Positions 21,885-34,339 of a stretch of DNA of 64,000 nucleotides are shown here, piece after piece (position 1 is the first letter of the stretch; every line of letters begins with the position of its first letter). Origin of the DNA: Sialis fuliginosa. Taxonomy: Eukaryota > Arthropoda > Insecta > Megaloptera > Sialidae. The notes under the pieces are model-generated. The model searched no databases. It was not told the origin of the DNA and was given only the letters and a program-made list of their open reading frames with translations. The position numbers were made by a program, and so were the translations under genes. The stretch is from the NCBI GenBank assembly GCA_961205875.1, contig OY540817.1:9149001-9213000 (forward strand), given 5' to 3'.

Positions 21885-22206
21885 GAAGTCAGGTTTTTTT
21901 ATTTTCTTTAAAAAAATTATATTGGCTTGGCACTACTTCAAAAACTGTTAAATTGAATTATTATTATTATATACTTTTGTGTTTTTAAGGATTTAAAAAA
22001 AATGTTTTTTCTTTTGAGTGACGTATCTAAGAAGTCCATGATCAGATTCTTATAAAATTCATATGGGACCACCTCGGAAGTACAATATACAATAACAAAA
22101 AAAGTTTTACCGAATAGGTGCATGTTTGTAGGAGTTATGCATGAACATACATACATAAAAAATATACACATACGAATTAACCTTTCTCTTTTTTTGAAGT
22201 CGGTTA
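21885..22206 (+). repeat. Repeat family D (GAAGTCGGTTAA tail), copy 1
   Basis: Ends TTTTTTTGAAGTCGGTTAA. Upstream words CATATGGGACCACCTC, GGAGTTATGCATGAACAT and ACATAAAAAATATACA are shared with 61291-61552, and partly with 62405-62520. The left part (CAAAAACTGTTAAATT...ATTATATACTTT) is shared with 57880-57915. This tail is well known in insect repeats. Non-autonomous. Confidence 0.7.
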
Positions 22207-23171
22207 ATGAAGAATTATCAAAAACGTTATTAATATTGTGCAATATAATCTCAATAGCAATTGAAACAGGAGCTTGCATTTATTAATACGAAATAATTGC
22301 ACTGATGCCGAGTGAAGCGACTTTATTATTTTAAATCAACACAGCGCAAGTGTTAAAACAAATTGCATAACTACATATGAGTACATGTTAGCACATGCAC
22401 TCGTACCTCTGCATCATTAAAACGTATCCTGTTTGATTTTCAATAAGCAAATGGCAAATATTAAATTAATGAGTCAATGTATTCGATAAACAAAATAATT
22501 TCCTGGAGTTAATGCCTCTATTGCCCTCTATCGTAGTTGGTTATTTGTGATATGAGTTTTATATGTAAGTAAATAAGTACATGCGTTTAATATTATTATT
22601 TCAGCAGAAATTCTTAATAATAATTACGGTGTCTGTTTTAAAAAACCGGTATAAAAATGATTTTTTTGATAGATTTGTTAAATTCGAGATTTAAAAAAAT
22701 GATCTTACCGACTCGGTAAAACGGTTTAAAAAATTGCTAATATTACTACTACGAGTTGAAATATTGTTGCTTAGATAATCGCCATAACATTCCACGAAAA
22801 AAACTCTTTAAAAATAATTGAATAAGCCCGCATTCAAATAATTTCATTATGTTACTTACGTAAGAAGAACCATTCATTTCGACATATTGATACCATATAA
22901 AATGAAAACGTTTTCTTATCGCTATGACGTGGGGTCGTTAAAAGCACTGTAACTCACCTGAAACAATAAAACTGTGTTAGTAAATTGACTTTCTTAAAAT
23001 TAAAAGTAAAAAAATACAAACACGCATATAAATATAAAATAAAATCTACTCTCATTTACACATACAGATTATTTATGAATTCTGACTGATTTGAGACCTT
23101 GCAGATAGCGTTAGCTTAGCTTCTGCTCTAGAGCAAATAATCATTTGATAATAGACGGTAAAATTTGAAAA
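22207..23171. other. AT-rich spacer, no gene seen
   Basis: No coding signal or strong repeat. TAGCGTTAGCTTAGC at about 23106 partly matches the inner arm of the 5803-6273 foldback. Confidence 0.35.
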
Positions 23172-23173
23172 TA

Positions 23174-23814
23174 CAGTCGGGACTCGTTTATTCTAAGCCT
23201 TCTGAATCATTTTGAATCGAGGAAGTCACGTTTATTCGAAGTCGAGAGGGGCTCCCACCAAGATATGTATAGATCCTTGACCAATCAGCGGGAATTGACG
23301 TCACCACGAAGATGTATTCAAATGTTATAAATGTATAATAGAATATTAATAACAAGAAATCCTTTATTTATTCTTGTCTTCGTATTTTTTGATATTTTAA
23401 CAACATATACAATCAAAGAAGTACAAATTCGACATTGCGAAATCATGAAAAAGCTGTCACCATTGAGTAACTATCACAGACAATTTTGTCTATTCGGGAA
23501 GTGTCATTTTTACTATTCTTAAGTTGGCAATACGTTCTGTGATTTTGAAAACTTTATATACCTTGGTACACATTTAATATTTATCGTTAATAGTTATTAA
23601 TCGTGATAGTGAAATAATTTTACTCTACTTTTAATTTCGAATATGGCAAAATATGAGCAAGGTGACTCTAATTCATTCTACAAAAAATTTCAAAAATATA
23701 TTCGTTTACGTCATGACTCGAGAATGGTGGAAGGTGAAGAAAGAGAAAAAAATACGAATAAACGAAACTCAGCATTTCAGATAAACGAGACTTAGAATAA
23801 ACGAGTCCCGACTG
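23174..23814. mobile_element. pogo/Tigger-like MITE, 641 bp
   Basis: Perfect inverted termini CAGTCGGGACTCGTTTAT...ATAAACGAGTCCCGACTG (about 24 bp each) are flanked by TA on both sides (23172-23173 and 23815-23816), as expected for Tc1/mariner-type insertion. Ends of the form CAG...CTCG..TTAT resemble pogo/Tigger elements. The interior has no transposase. It contains GACCAATCAGCG followed by TGACGTCACC (23279-23305), and the downstream text TTCAAATGTTATAAATG is shared with the foldback at 42437-42847. The 63-codon frame inside (23331-23522) has no recognised domain. Confidence 0.8.
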
Positions 23815-24937
23815 TACTTTCTAGAGAATCTGTAATTAATTCGAGTTATATATGGTACATATTTCGGGCAATACGAGATTTTAGAAACTGAAAAGAAGGA
23901 AATGGAAATTTGATTCGACTTACAAGGTTCTACAATAATATATATTTTCATAATTTTATTAATTTACAAATTTAATTAAAAAGAGGTGAGTGGGGGAATC
24001 TTATCTTACATCGCCATTAAAACGTTAAGCATCCCGTCTTGCCCCTTCCTCCAAAATATACAGGCTATTACATTCCAATTCTTATTACCATAAGTATATT
24101 TTGTTGAAAATATTAATTAGTAAATACAAATACTGAAAAAGAAAAAATAATTAAATCTCATTACAGGAATTAATTAGAAAAATAATTTGCACTATTTAGA
24201 AGCAGTGTGTTTTCCATATTTCATAAAATATAATCAAAAAAAGCAAAAACAAAAACATAATTGATGCATAACCATGAAAATGTTAATGTATCAATTCATA
24301 CAAATATTATTTTTGCTTAAAATTCTTTTATCAATGAACCTGAATATTCGATGAAACAATAGCAAATCGGTAGCAATACATAAATCATAACAATATAATT
24401 CGATCCAACTGACACTAACAAAACCGAATATCATAAACAACGAAATATTACGTGTCATCGAACACGTCCGGCCAATAGTGTTTTGTTTCATGTAATACCA
24501 CACAATAAATAGTCCCGGATTTTTGAAATCCGGAGTAACTATGACTACCTACGGGCACACACATACAGGACGGTCCAAAAAAAATTTAAATAATTTTTTT
24601 TTTTATTATTTTATATGAATCTTAATTAATTACGTTAGGATAGTTTTCGAAATTTTCGACCCCCCCTTCCTTCACCTTTTTGACGTTCCAGAAGTAAAAT
24701 GTGACCCCCTATCTTATGTAAGATTTTTTTAAATACATATATAATATCAATCATGTTATTGTATCTTTTTTGTGTTATTGAGGTATTTCGTGATTGAAAT
24801 TTTTTTTTAATTTTTTTTTTATTATGGCATTTTTATTCTTAAAAGATGATACTTTTCAAATTTGATTTAAAAAAATAAGGCTATCAAAGTAACCCTTATA
24901 TAAAATCCAAAAGTAGACAAAAAACCGATAAATACTT
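23815..24937. other. AT-rich spacer
   Basis: No gene seen. A 9 bp hairpin (CCGGATTT...AAATCCGG) lies at about 24515-24533. Text around 24655-24730 (a run of C, then TTATGTAAGA) resembles text at 80-118. Confidence 0.35.
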
Positions 24938-25452
24938 AAGGTACTAGCACCAGTCTTGGATATGACCCCAGTAATGGCTATTTTTTAATTAAATGTACTG
25001 AATTAGAAATATTTGTTGATATTTGATTACTACCATTTCTGAATATTAATCTATATACATTTAACTGTCTTTAAATTAATTATTAGTTTAATTTATTTAT
25101 TAATTATCATAGCAACTGTTCCACATTGTTTCAAATTTGACGATTCTTTCTTTTATATATTTTGTGTCGCAGTACTTATCATTTTGTAATCATGATCAAG
25201 TGTCCATCACTGCGTGCTCATTACTGGTTTTACTTTATCTATTACTGGAGAAAAATCATAAACAAAAGAAAAGGCTATAATTTAAAAAAACAAACTATAT
25301 TTGCGGACTTTGGTAATTAAATTGATTAAATAAAAAAGAGTGACTTGTTTTATTAGTAACATGGGTTCATGAGAATTGTAAAAAAGAAGCCTGTCAATCA
25401 CAAAAACAGTAAACCTTGCTCTTATAGGAGCTATAACTGGTACCAGTACCTT
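24938..25452 (+). mobile_element. MITE family A, near full length
   Basis: Begins AAGGTACTAGCACCAGTC and ends ATAACTGGTACCAGTACCTT, with internal words GATATGACCCCAGTAATGG, GTGTCCATCACTGCGTGC and CCTGTCAATCACAAAAAC that align with 37307-37840. The central GGCCAATATGTG region present at 37455 is missing here, so this copy carries an internal deletion. No obvious target duplication could be fixed by eye. Confidence 0.85.
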
Positions 25453-26289
25453 TTTGTATTAAAAAATGCTCACAATAGTTAAAAAGATATTTAACGATGA
25501 AAAACCCTATCAAAATAGCCTCCTTTGTCAGTACATATATTGTATTTCTACTGTACTTTCCTGTAATGTAATATTATTTACATCAAATACAAAATCTTTC
25601 TAGTCTAGTCTATTCTAACACCTACTATACTAGTACATTATTTATTTTGAAATTTCATATTTATTGTTCTGATTCATCCTGTATAAACATTTTACCGGTT
25701 CCCAATTAGATATGCGGATTTGGAATAAATTGATACGATGTCCTCGCAGTACAGCATTTATTAACGGTAGCTCTGTATTTACAACAATCAATTGTAATTA
25801 TCGACAAAGTGCCGATGTATAATCGGTAAACGTGTAGCATAAACTATGTAATATGTCAATATATTATCGTCGCTAATGATTATTTGTACTTCAGGACATT
25901 TGTTTGTTTTTGGTAGCTCATAAACTACACCGCTGAAGATTGTGGCTTTAAAATAAACATAACTGCGAACATATACTGTAATATTGTGGTTTTAATGTTA
26001 CATTATAACCAACGTTATTAAAATCATAATTAAAGACATTTTGTGTTACTGTATTGTTGGTTTGTAATTACATACAAGACAGACTTACCAGTATACATGA
26101 TAATTAGATATTATCAGCGGATTCGCAACATTTTAATATCAGGCTTTCAAATTATCCCATCAAAATCATTGCAGTAATTTTCGGGTGAAGTCAGAATAAA
26201 CAAAATTTAAAAAAATACCTAAGTACCATCAAAATGGATTCATATTTCCTGTAAAATAATGTATAGAATTTAAAAAAGTGAATGTGTGT
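25453..26289. other. AT-rich spacer, no gene seen
   Basis: Long A/T-rich stretch with no repeat family that I can match and no supported exon on either strand. Confidence 0.35.
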
Positions 26290-26535
26290 ACCTACTTATG
26301 TACGCGCGTTAGAAGTTATACTTTTTAGGCGTAATGACATCTAGCGTGCAAATGCAAAACTAAAAACCTGTTTTTACCGACTATCATAACAGAAATCTGT
26401 ACTATCGACACCTAACCTAACTTCTAAGTATTGTTTTCCTTATATTGTACGCGCATATCGTTGCATCATTTCGTTGCCATTGCATTACTAAAATTTCACC
26501 TTGAACGCGCCTAAAGACGTATAACTTCAAAAAAA
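26290..26535 (+). repeat. Repeat family E, uninterrupted copy
   Basis: Inverted ends: TTATGTACGCGCGTTAGAAG with GGCGTAATGACATCTAGCG at the left, and AACGCGCCTAAAGACGTATA at the right. CGACACCTAACCTAACTT in the middle marks the site that is split by an insertion in the copy at 38360-38860. A third, partial copy lies at 47300-47400. Non-coding. Confidence 0.7.
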
Positions 26536-27214
26536 AAATATTTTTATCTTGAAATATTTCAAATTTCCTCATAAAATTTTTAGTATTCTGTTTATATTCA
26601 GTCACCAAGAAACATAAAATACTCTTCCAAGTCTCACAGGATTTACTTGCAAAATAAACAAATACAAATTTGCATATTTAAGTGTCAAAATAAGGTCCCT
26701 CGTACCTGACATAACAATAATAATTCCTCCTACGGGTATAGAATTAAAATCGGACCGAACAACTTCTCACACTCTTATTAATTTGAAAGCCAATTTAACC
26801 TTTAACTCCCAGCAGAGTTCGCGTTTCCTATACCTGACAAATTACGCCAATATATTAACTCTTAATGTGTATAGGGGTAGGTTTTAATATTTTTGTACAA
26901 ATTCTCACACAATGGATGGTATCTAGTGATTCTTTATGGATGAAGTCATATGGTTATATTGAAGAAATCGATTGAATAAATTATTATTATTGATTTCATG
27001 AATCAAACATTTATAGAATCGATACGATTTTATTAGAAATATTCTTTGGTGTCATTCAGTTCTAACTGTATTAACTAAAAGTTAGTATATTTCTGTTTGA
27101 CTGATGCTACACGTTTTCTATAAATATTCGCGCATTTGAATATTATTAAGGAAATTAACTTTTGGCTACAGTCTTAATTTTTTTTACATTCAATTTTTTT
27201 TCATCATCCCTACA
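26536..27214. other. AT-rich spacer, no gene seen
   Basis: No supported feature other than simple A/T-rich DNA. Confidence 0.3.
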
Positions 27215-27420
27215 TATTATAAAACGCAACGTCTGTCTGTCTGTTAGTGCGCTTATCACATGAGAACCAACTATCCGATTTTCAAGTATTTTTTTAATTC
27301 TTATATAGATATGTTCTTTGCTCAAGTTTTAGTATATTTTTTGTTACGTTTTTTACGAATATAAATTTACTATTAAAATTATGTTTTTAACTTGGTTAAA
27401 AGTATATTTATTTCATAGAA
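27215..27420 (+). repeat. Repeat family F, 5' part
   Basis: TATTATAAAACGCAACGTC, CTGTCTGTCTGTTAGTGCGC, CCAACTATCCGATTTTCAAG and CTCAAGTTTTAGTATAT all recur in order at 60105-60260. The 3' half seen there (CTCCAGCGCGC...ACCGCGGGCACAGC) is missing here. Typical insect 'data-ttataaaacgcaa' microsatellite-associated repeat, non-coding. Confidence 0.6.
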
Positions 27421-28083
27421 AACAACGTGCAATTTTAAATTTTCAAACCGCAGATCTGTATCTTACACTGTTAAAAGACAAACTGTAAGATTGTCATGTA
27501 TTACAAAACCTTAAATGTGTTTGAGCAAAAAATCAGAATAACTTACATTTTGTAACAGCTTGAGATCTATCATAGACTTCAAACAAAAAGTAAAGTATTC
27601 ATACGAAGTGTCAATATAAGTAAAAAAAATCTCTCAATATTAAGTTTACACAAAAATCTTTCTTCAAAATTTAATAATCTACATAAAAAAGAGATTACAA
27701 GTTTTGCGTCTAAAGTTTATAGAAAGTACAGAATTTACACATGCTCTACAAAATAATGTAAAGCTTATAAAAACTTTCGAACATTGAGTTTTATTTTACA
27801 AAATAAACTCAATTGCACGCCTTTACATCGTACTTATTATGTCTTTTAATTGAAATATAAATTAATAGACGAAAAAAATAATCATAATTTAACTAAAAGT
27901 CTGCTGAAAATTCAATATTGATAAATATTTCATTACACAAGCCGACAAAATAGACTTTTCTTCTGTTGTCTTTATTTGCATAGGTGATTTTGGAGGTTTT
28001 TGGCTACATCACGTCATGTTTTTGAGATAACCTAACTTAAATTACCAAAAATGACAATTTGGGCAATGTTTAAAAATTCATTA
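27421..28083. other. AT-rich spacer, no gene seen
   Basis: No recognisable exon or repeat. Simple A/T-rich sequence. Confidence 0.3.
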
Positions 28084-28403
28084 TCAAGTAGGAATTTTTT
28101 TTTTAATTTTTCGTTCACGGTTAGAAATAGTACTCTTTTTCCTCTTTAAAATGAAATTTTATATTCTACTGTGCGTTTTTTTTTTCGCCGAGATATGCTA
28201 TCATATATTCAAATATATGATATTTTTATTAATAGAGTCGACACAAGTGACACAATGGACTATACTACATATAAATATAACAATATCCAGAATATGTTGG
28301 CGGAAAAAAAGACGCACAGTAAAAAGTTAAAATTCATTTTAAAGAGGAAAAAAGTACTATTTTTACTGTGAACGAAAACTTTAGAAAAAAATGTCCTACT
28401 TGG
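28084..28403. mobile_element. Foldback element, about 320 bp
   Basis: Left arm CAAGTAGGAATTTTTTTT...CGTTCACGG...CCTCTTTAAAATGAA...TACTGTGCG pairs with right arm CGCACAGTA...TTCATTTTAAAGAGG...GTGAACGAAAA...TCCTACTTG, giving arms of about 110 bp. The centre is A/T-rich. The 66-codon frame across it is an artefact of the palindrome. No clear target duplication. Confidence 0.75.
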
Positions 28404-29388
28404 TAATACATTATTGCTAAATATTATAGCAATTTTCTATGAATCTGCGGTTTCAGTTATCGTAATAAAAACTTCCTTTTCGATTTTAAGTGTTTTTATT
28501 TATTTTATTTTTTTTAAACTTTTTTCAAAGATATTCTATCCAGAATCTCCTTCGCGACTTCAAGCGATCTTTTATTTTTTGTTTCATTCAAATCTGTTCA
28601 GTAGTTCAGGAAACAAAGATATAAGCACACATAAAGTGGCCAAACATTGAACCATTTTGCTTCACCGTAGTAGAATTGAGAAGAATATTGTTAAAAAAGT
28701 ACAAATCAAAAACATGGTGCCTACATCTCACTGTAGCTAATTTGCATTGAACTAATTAAAATTAAATAAATTACATATAAGACTGTATCTTGAAAACAAA
28801 GGTAGCATACTTTATGTAAATGCTTGATTTATTATTAAAGCTACAACAAAGTAAAAAAAAAACTAGTACGATACAACTACAGAAAAATGAAATGCAATTA
28901 AAGAACTTCAAGCACACAATATCTTCTTCAGCTATTTTCTCTAACTGATTGTGAATTTAATGAACTTAATAATGAACAAAGAATTTTTTATCATACTATA
29001 CAAACAATAAGTAGTAAATTACATTTTAAATTCATTTTCATTAAACGTTGAAGAAAAATAAATAAAATTACTAATAGATTTATGTGACTGAGGTACAACT
29101 GCTTTGCAATCTTACGTAAATTTTATTTTTCTCTTCTTCTCTTTAGGGGTTTAGATACGAAATCCAATTCCATTATTTTATATGGATGTTCTTTATATAT
29201 TAACTAGTCTAGTCAAGACCGTTATAACTGTGTAAGGAAGCACCAAATCGCCAAAAAATATTTTGTTTGTTAAAATAAGAAAAACATTAAACGAAGAAAA
29301 TTTAAAATTAAATTATTAATATTTCATGAGAGCTTTAAAAGAACTTATTTAATTTGTCATATTCAAATGTATTATAATTAATTATTGT
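28404..29388. other. AT-rich spacer, no gene seen
   Basis: A/T-rich with long T and A runs. The 78-codon frame at 28414-28650 is Phe/Ile/Ser-rich low-complexity translation. No gene called. Confidence 0.35.
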
Positions 29389-30146
29389 TACACAAGGTAG
29401 GGCATTGAATGTGTTACAGATTTTTATCTCAGAACCATCGCATATTTGAAAAAAATGTTTAAAACATGTTTAGTTGTGAGGTGGTATAAACGAATAGTAA
29501 TAATTATTTATTTATTATTTTAACGTGACTTGCAAAGTTATTTAATTTTTTTTTTTAACAATTGAATATTCACAAGTCTTGAAGCTTCCGCGGTGATCTC
29601 GATATGCATCTTGGCTTCTAGGTGTAAGCCGCGTCGGTTTGGTCGTGTTATCGGGCAACGTTTCGTCACACATTGCAGTGGGCATCTTTAGGGCTCATCT
29701 AAAAGTGCACTGAAAGATGCCCACTGCAATGTGACGAAACGTTGGCCGCTAACACGACCAAACCGACGCAGCTTACACCCAGAAGTCAAGATGCATATCA
29801 AGATCACTGCGGAAGCTTCAAGACTTGTGAACATTGAATTGTTAAAAACTATCTTCAGAAACCAAGATGCATAATTGAATGTTCAATTTCTCGTAAAGTT
29901 TAGGTTATTCAAAAAAAATTTCAATGAAAGATTCAAGTTTTTTCACGTAGAATAAGATTACTAAATGAAAACTATAAATTCCTATTTAAAAAATGATGTT
30001 GCCCTTCAAATATACTTGAAGGCTACGCTAAAATAACAACATTACCCCCTCACAACCAAATTTTTTTTGGTTGAAACATTTTTTTGAAATATGCGATGGT
30101 TCTGAAATAAAAATCTATAACACTTTAAATGCCCCACCCTGTATGT
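29389..30146. mobile_element. TIR element with roughly 105 bp inverted ends
   Basis: The left end (ACACAAGGTAGGGCATT...GTGTTACAGATTTTTATC...AGAACCATCGCATATTTG) is matched inverted by the right end (CAAATATGCGATGG-like text, AAAAATCTATAACAC, GCCCCACCCTGTATG). The arms run about 29389-29495 and 30038-30146. The interior carries a second, stronger foldback of family B (29552-29849), so this is a composite or an element with a nested insertion. Non-coding. Confidence 0.7.
29552..29849. mobile_element. Family B foldback, nested
   Basis: A near-perfect palindrome. Left: TTTTAACAATTGAATATTCA, CAAGTCTTGAAGCTTCCGCG, GGTGTAAGCCGCGTCGG, AACGTTTCGTCACA. The right arm repeats these as reverse complements out to TGAATTGTTAAAA. 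The arms are about 140 bp and the loop about 20 nt (near 29696-29714). It is much more GC-rich than the rest, and the best preserved family B unit in the window. Confidence 0.8.
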
Positions 30147-30461
30147 AATAAAAATTTTCAAAAGTAATCAAACATCATTTGAAACTTTTCAAAATATTAA
30201 CTAACTACGTGTTTTTATTTCTCGCTTATTACCAAAAAAAAGTTTACTTTTTAAAGTAAGCCGCCACCAAGATTTTTCTTTTAGGCCTACTTTATTGCCC
30301 TAAGTCCAGTGATTATTTTGAAATATTATTAAATATTTTTATTTATTTTTATATAATTTCTACGGGTGTGTAAAATACTTTCAGCTTTTATTATTATTCA
30401 TAATAATATTGTAGATATTCTAAGACCAAAATTAAAGTGTATAATATTATATAATTTATAT

Positions 30462-30489
30462 ACGGTTATATTATTATTAATATAACCGT
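30462..30489. repeat. Perfect A/T hairpin
   Basis: ACGGTTATATTA and TAATATAACCGT form a 12 bp perfect stem with a TTAT loop. No flanking repeat partner noticed. It may be a MITE core or chance in A/T-rich sequence. Confidence 0.5.
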
Positions 30490-30827
30490 TTATTATTCTA
30501 GAACAACGGTCTTCAAATTGAGTCTGCAGAAGGGTTTTGCGAAAAAAAATTATATGCTTCGATAAATTCGCTCGTTTTGATGATTCAATTGCCAGTAAAT
30601 GAAAAATAAATTAAAGATAATTTTTTTTTCAAGTTGGCATTATGAATTTATGAATTCAGATTTTAAATGAATATTCTGAAATTGCTAAACGAGTAATAAA
30701 ACATATTATGGCGTTTGTATCAACTTATATCTGTGAGAGATCTTTCTCTTTGTATACCGCAACGAAAACAAATTGTAACAAATTAGATACCTACAGAAGA
30801 TGGCAAATCGCAACAACTACTCCGAAT

Positions 30828-31200
30828 TTTAACTCTTTGAAAGCGAATATAGCGAAACACTTATTCCTAAAAATGTAAAACATTTCCCTATAGAAAAATC
30901 AATGTGGTCTATTTTTTTCTATTTACATTTTCTTTTCATAATGTCAATTTTGCTTGAAATTGCATATAGGTAAGGAAGTTGATATTCGTGTCTAATGTTT
31001 TAATTTAAAAAAAATTGTTTAATATAATTTTTATTATAGTTAAATATAAAATGTACATACAAAAAGTAAATAAACAAAGGGTGGGGTTACATTTTCTTTA
31101 AATATTTTTATCTAAAATAAAAGTAGATTTCCGCGTGGACGGCGTTTTTTCGAATCGGACTATATATTTGATTTTCGCGCGGAAATAATATTATCAGCTA
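30828..31200. mobile_element. Decayed piggyBac-like MITE, relative of 55003-55398
   Basis: Starts TTTTAACTCTTTGAAAGCG (compare TTAACCCTTTGGACGCG). Interior text shared with the 55003-55398 copy includes GCGAAACACTTATT, TGCTTGAAATTGCATAT, ACATACAAAAAGTAAATAA and CTAAAATAAAAGT. The right end (GATTTTCGCGCGG) lacks a clean TTAA. An old, diverged member of the same family. Confidence 0.65.
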
Positions 31201-32908
31201 TAGAAAGTTTCTAAAAGCCGTTAAAGATTAAAGACCACTGTACTAGAAAATCATCCACTTTTGATTTATGTTGTAAAGAATATTATTATCTATAATTTAT
31301 GTCCCATAAATTTTATTCTATTTTTTATTAGTTCGTCAAAAATATTTTAATAAAATTAGAAACCCGTATACTGTTCACTGTCAGTATTCCATGGCAGATA
31401 TTTTATTTATAACATATCAAATATTTTACTACAGAAATAAAAATAAAATTCAAATTTTCCGTAATGTTACGGTGGATCATATTATTTCATGTTACTATAC
31501 AAAGAAATGTCCAAAGATGACAGCAGTTTTAGGGGGCCAGAACAATATCGTCTTCCCAAACTTCTGTTAAGTGTTCTTAAAAAGGGAATTTATATTCCCA
31601 TGTAAATAATGTTCACAAAATAACAATCATATTCCATAAATGTAAACGCCGAGACGAAAAAATTCATCTCGACACAGCTATATTGTAGTACCTTGAACCA
31701 CGCAATAAACGAACCTTTCTCTGTTGACTCTTTTATATTGCTTTCTTTCTCTTCGTCCGCAACTTGTAGAAACACCTCTCTTGTTAAAATTATAACACTA
31801 CATCTTATTGTATAATTTTTTTCATATATATGCAAATTTAAGTAAAAAAGGATATTTCAATATAAGTATACCAACAAGTTTTTCAATTTTTCTCTCTCGG
31901 ATTTTATTGAGTTCACAAAAGTGTTATAGTTCATTCGAATGTCGACAATCTAATGTGAGTTTCAGTTGTTAAGGATTATCGTTTTCTAAAACTATTTTAA
32001 CTGCTGTAAATTTTGTTTTTTTACATATTTTGATGTGATATTGAAGAAATGTATTGGTTTGTAAACATCATGTGATTTCAAAACTTTCATTTAACTTAAC
32101 CTTTTAAGGCCGAGAGTGGTCGAAATATCGACTACCCATAGGACACAAAATATTTATGTTTTAGAGTAGCATAAGCATTTAAGTAATATAAAAATCATGT
32201 TTAAAAAATATACATAGGTTCTTTAACTTTTGAAATTTTGTTATTAACATGTATAATTCTGGGTTTTTTTCAAAAATTTACTAAAATGACCGATATAAAA
32301 AAACTGTTGCACTTAGTATATAGGTATATTTGCTTAAATCCCTTCCAAATAACTCATTCTACATTCCATCAAAATTTTCGTATCGCCGAACCAAACAGCC
32401 TGTATAATATATTTTTTTATTTTCCAAGAAATAATACATACCTATTTTTTCTTTTTCTAACACATTAGTAGCGAACCTTACAAAAACGAATAGAAGAAAG
32501 AAAAAGAATAATATTTGACTCTGTGGATTTAATATTTTTCAAAAATAAAAATTATTGTAGGCATTACGGAAAAAAACATTCTAAAATCAGCAATTTAAAT
32601 TCTTAGTTATTTCAAAAGGAAACTTAGTACACGAATTTTCCCAAGGAAATACAAAAGGCTTGTTTGTATTAAATTACTTGTACATCCAATTTACACAGCA
32701 AAGGGATTAAAAACAAGGCCATATCACTCATCTTTATCAACGGCAGAAAAGAAAATTCATATTTAACGTTAGCAAATCTCGTATACAAACAAAAGTGGTT
32801 TTTACATCTGCACTTAATTCTTTTACGACCGTGCAACAAGAAAATACAAAATAATTTTCACAACCGGTAGATACACGAACAAATTAACCACAATTTGTAA
32901 TCAATATA
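31201..32908. other. AT-rich spacer with a solo piggyBac-like end
   Basis: At 32098 TTAACCTTTTAAGGCCGAG followed by GTCGAAATATCGACTA resembles a piggyBac-like left terminus, but I cannot find its partner. The 81-codon minus frame (31590-31835) and the 76-codon plus frame (32238-32468) show no recognisable domain. No gene called. Confidence 0.35.
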
Positions 32909-33030
32909 CAGTTGGGTCTCTTTTTACGCGGATTTGAAGTTACGCGGTGCAATTTTCATGAAAATTCAGGGATTCCCCGTTTCGATGAGTGGGGTATTAA
33001 ATGAAAGCTGACAACTCAAGGAATTTAAAT
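32909..33030 (+). repeat. Repeat family H, copy 1
   Basis: CAGTTGGGTCTCTTTTTACG, then CGGATTTGAAGTTACGCGG, GAGTGGGGTATTAAATGAAAG and TGACAACTC. The same order recurs at 36888-37000. A TA precedes the CAGTTGGG word, and the style is that of a pogo/Tigger-like terminus, but no inverted partner is seen. Confidence 0.6.
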
Positions 33031-33224
33031 GTGTAACGTTTTGTTATTATTAAAATCTTCGTTTAAAAAGATTTCACGAACGGTGTCGAGTTGTATTTTC
33101 AGATAGTGACCATAATTCTGATGAAAAAATATAGAAAAATATTGTTACTTTTCAATACAATTCAAAAACAAACTTATTTTATTTATATTTTAAAATGCGC
33201 TATTATTTTTTTATTTGGTAGGCG

Positions 33225-33452
33225 TTTTCAAGGTCAACTTTTTTTTTCAAAATGAAATTTGATTTTTTACAAAGTTTCAATAAAATCATTAAAGATTTTA
33301 TATATTCGTGACTTTTAACCATATCAACATTAGAAAAAATGTTGATTTTGATAAAATAAAACTTTTTTTAACATTTGAATTTTGTTTGCTTAAATAATAT
33401 TCATTAATAAATATTCAGTAGATAAGTTTTCAAAATAACACCCGGTATATCA
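33225..33452 (-). repeat. Repeat family G, reverse copy
   Basis: Read on the minus strand it begins ATACCGGGTGTTATTTTG and later has GTTGACCTTGAAAACG, the two landmarks of the copy at 767-935. The region between is A/T-rich and diverged. Confidence 0.45.
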
Positions 33453-34339
33453 GCACTCTTTAATCAGGAAAAGATAAAAAATATATATATAATTTTTGTT
33501 TAACGACAATATAATTAATTAATTTTCTAAAACGACTCGTTCATTAGTAGTTAGGTACATATTGTACCCTATAAATAATATATACGAACAATATCTGTCA
33601 CTTATAAGAGCAAGTGGTTGTGGCCATGAATACGCGAAACAGTCGAAAAGTCAGCCGCAGAACTTGAAGAGCACTGCAAAAGTAACACAATTACGGAAGT
33701 GAGAATGAATGTTAGCAGAGAATCAGCGATAAATGACAAGATAAAAATCGAAGTCTGATTTTGCGAACAAAGGCAATCCCGAATGATAAATTAAGGTTAA
33801 ACATGTGAAACCGACAATTTTACCAAAAGGAAATTCTGGATGTTAGTACGAGATATATGGGCAATTGTTTTTTTCCACATTGTTGATGATGTTCTATCAA
33901 TAATTGTGATCTATAGTCCACATAAATAACGTCCTTTTCTCATCGAAATGTTAAAAGTCTTATATATAGCCAATTCGTCTGTTTGAAAAATTGCATTGAT
34001 CCTATACGAAATCTTTTAAAATGCAAATTTCCAATTAACATATTGAATATTTAAAAAACATCTTCCAAGTAAATGCACAGTGCTTCTTCGTGTTAAATTC
34101 ACCAAAGGTATTTAAATAAAAACCGATAGTGTTTATATAAATTGCCTGGAATTGGTTAACTATTTAATTTTTATATAATTTTACTAAAAAATATTAATGC
34201 GAAATTTTTCTTAAAACGCACCTGAATATTTTTTCATATATTTTTAATTTTTTGACAATTTCAATCTAAATCAAAATTTATGCAAACGTCAAAATTTAAT
34301 ATGTCCAAGCAAATATCAATTTAGAAAAACAAAACACGA
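33453..34339. other. Spacer, no gene seen
   Basis: A slightly GC-richer patch at 33600-33790 has no convincing frame on either strand. Otherwise A/T-rich. Confidence 0.3.

Noticed and set aside
21938..22279. 113-codon minus-strand ORF
   Set aside because: Lies over the family D repeat read backwards. Translation of a repeat, not a gene.
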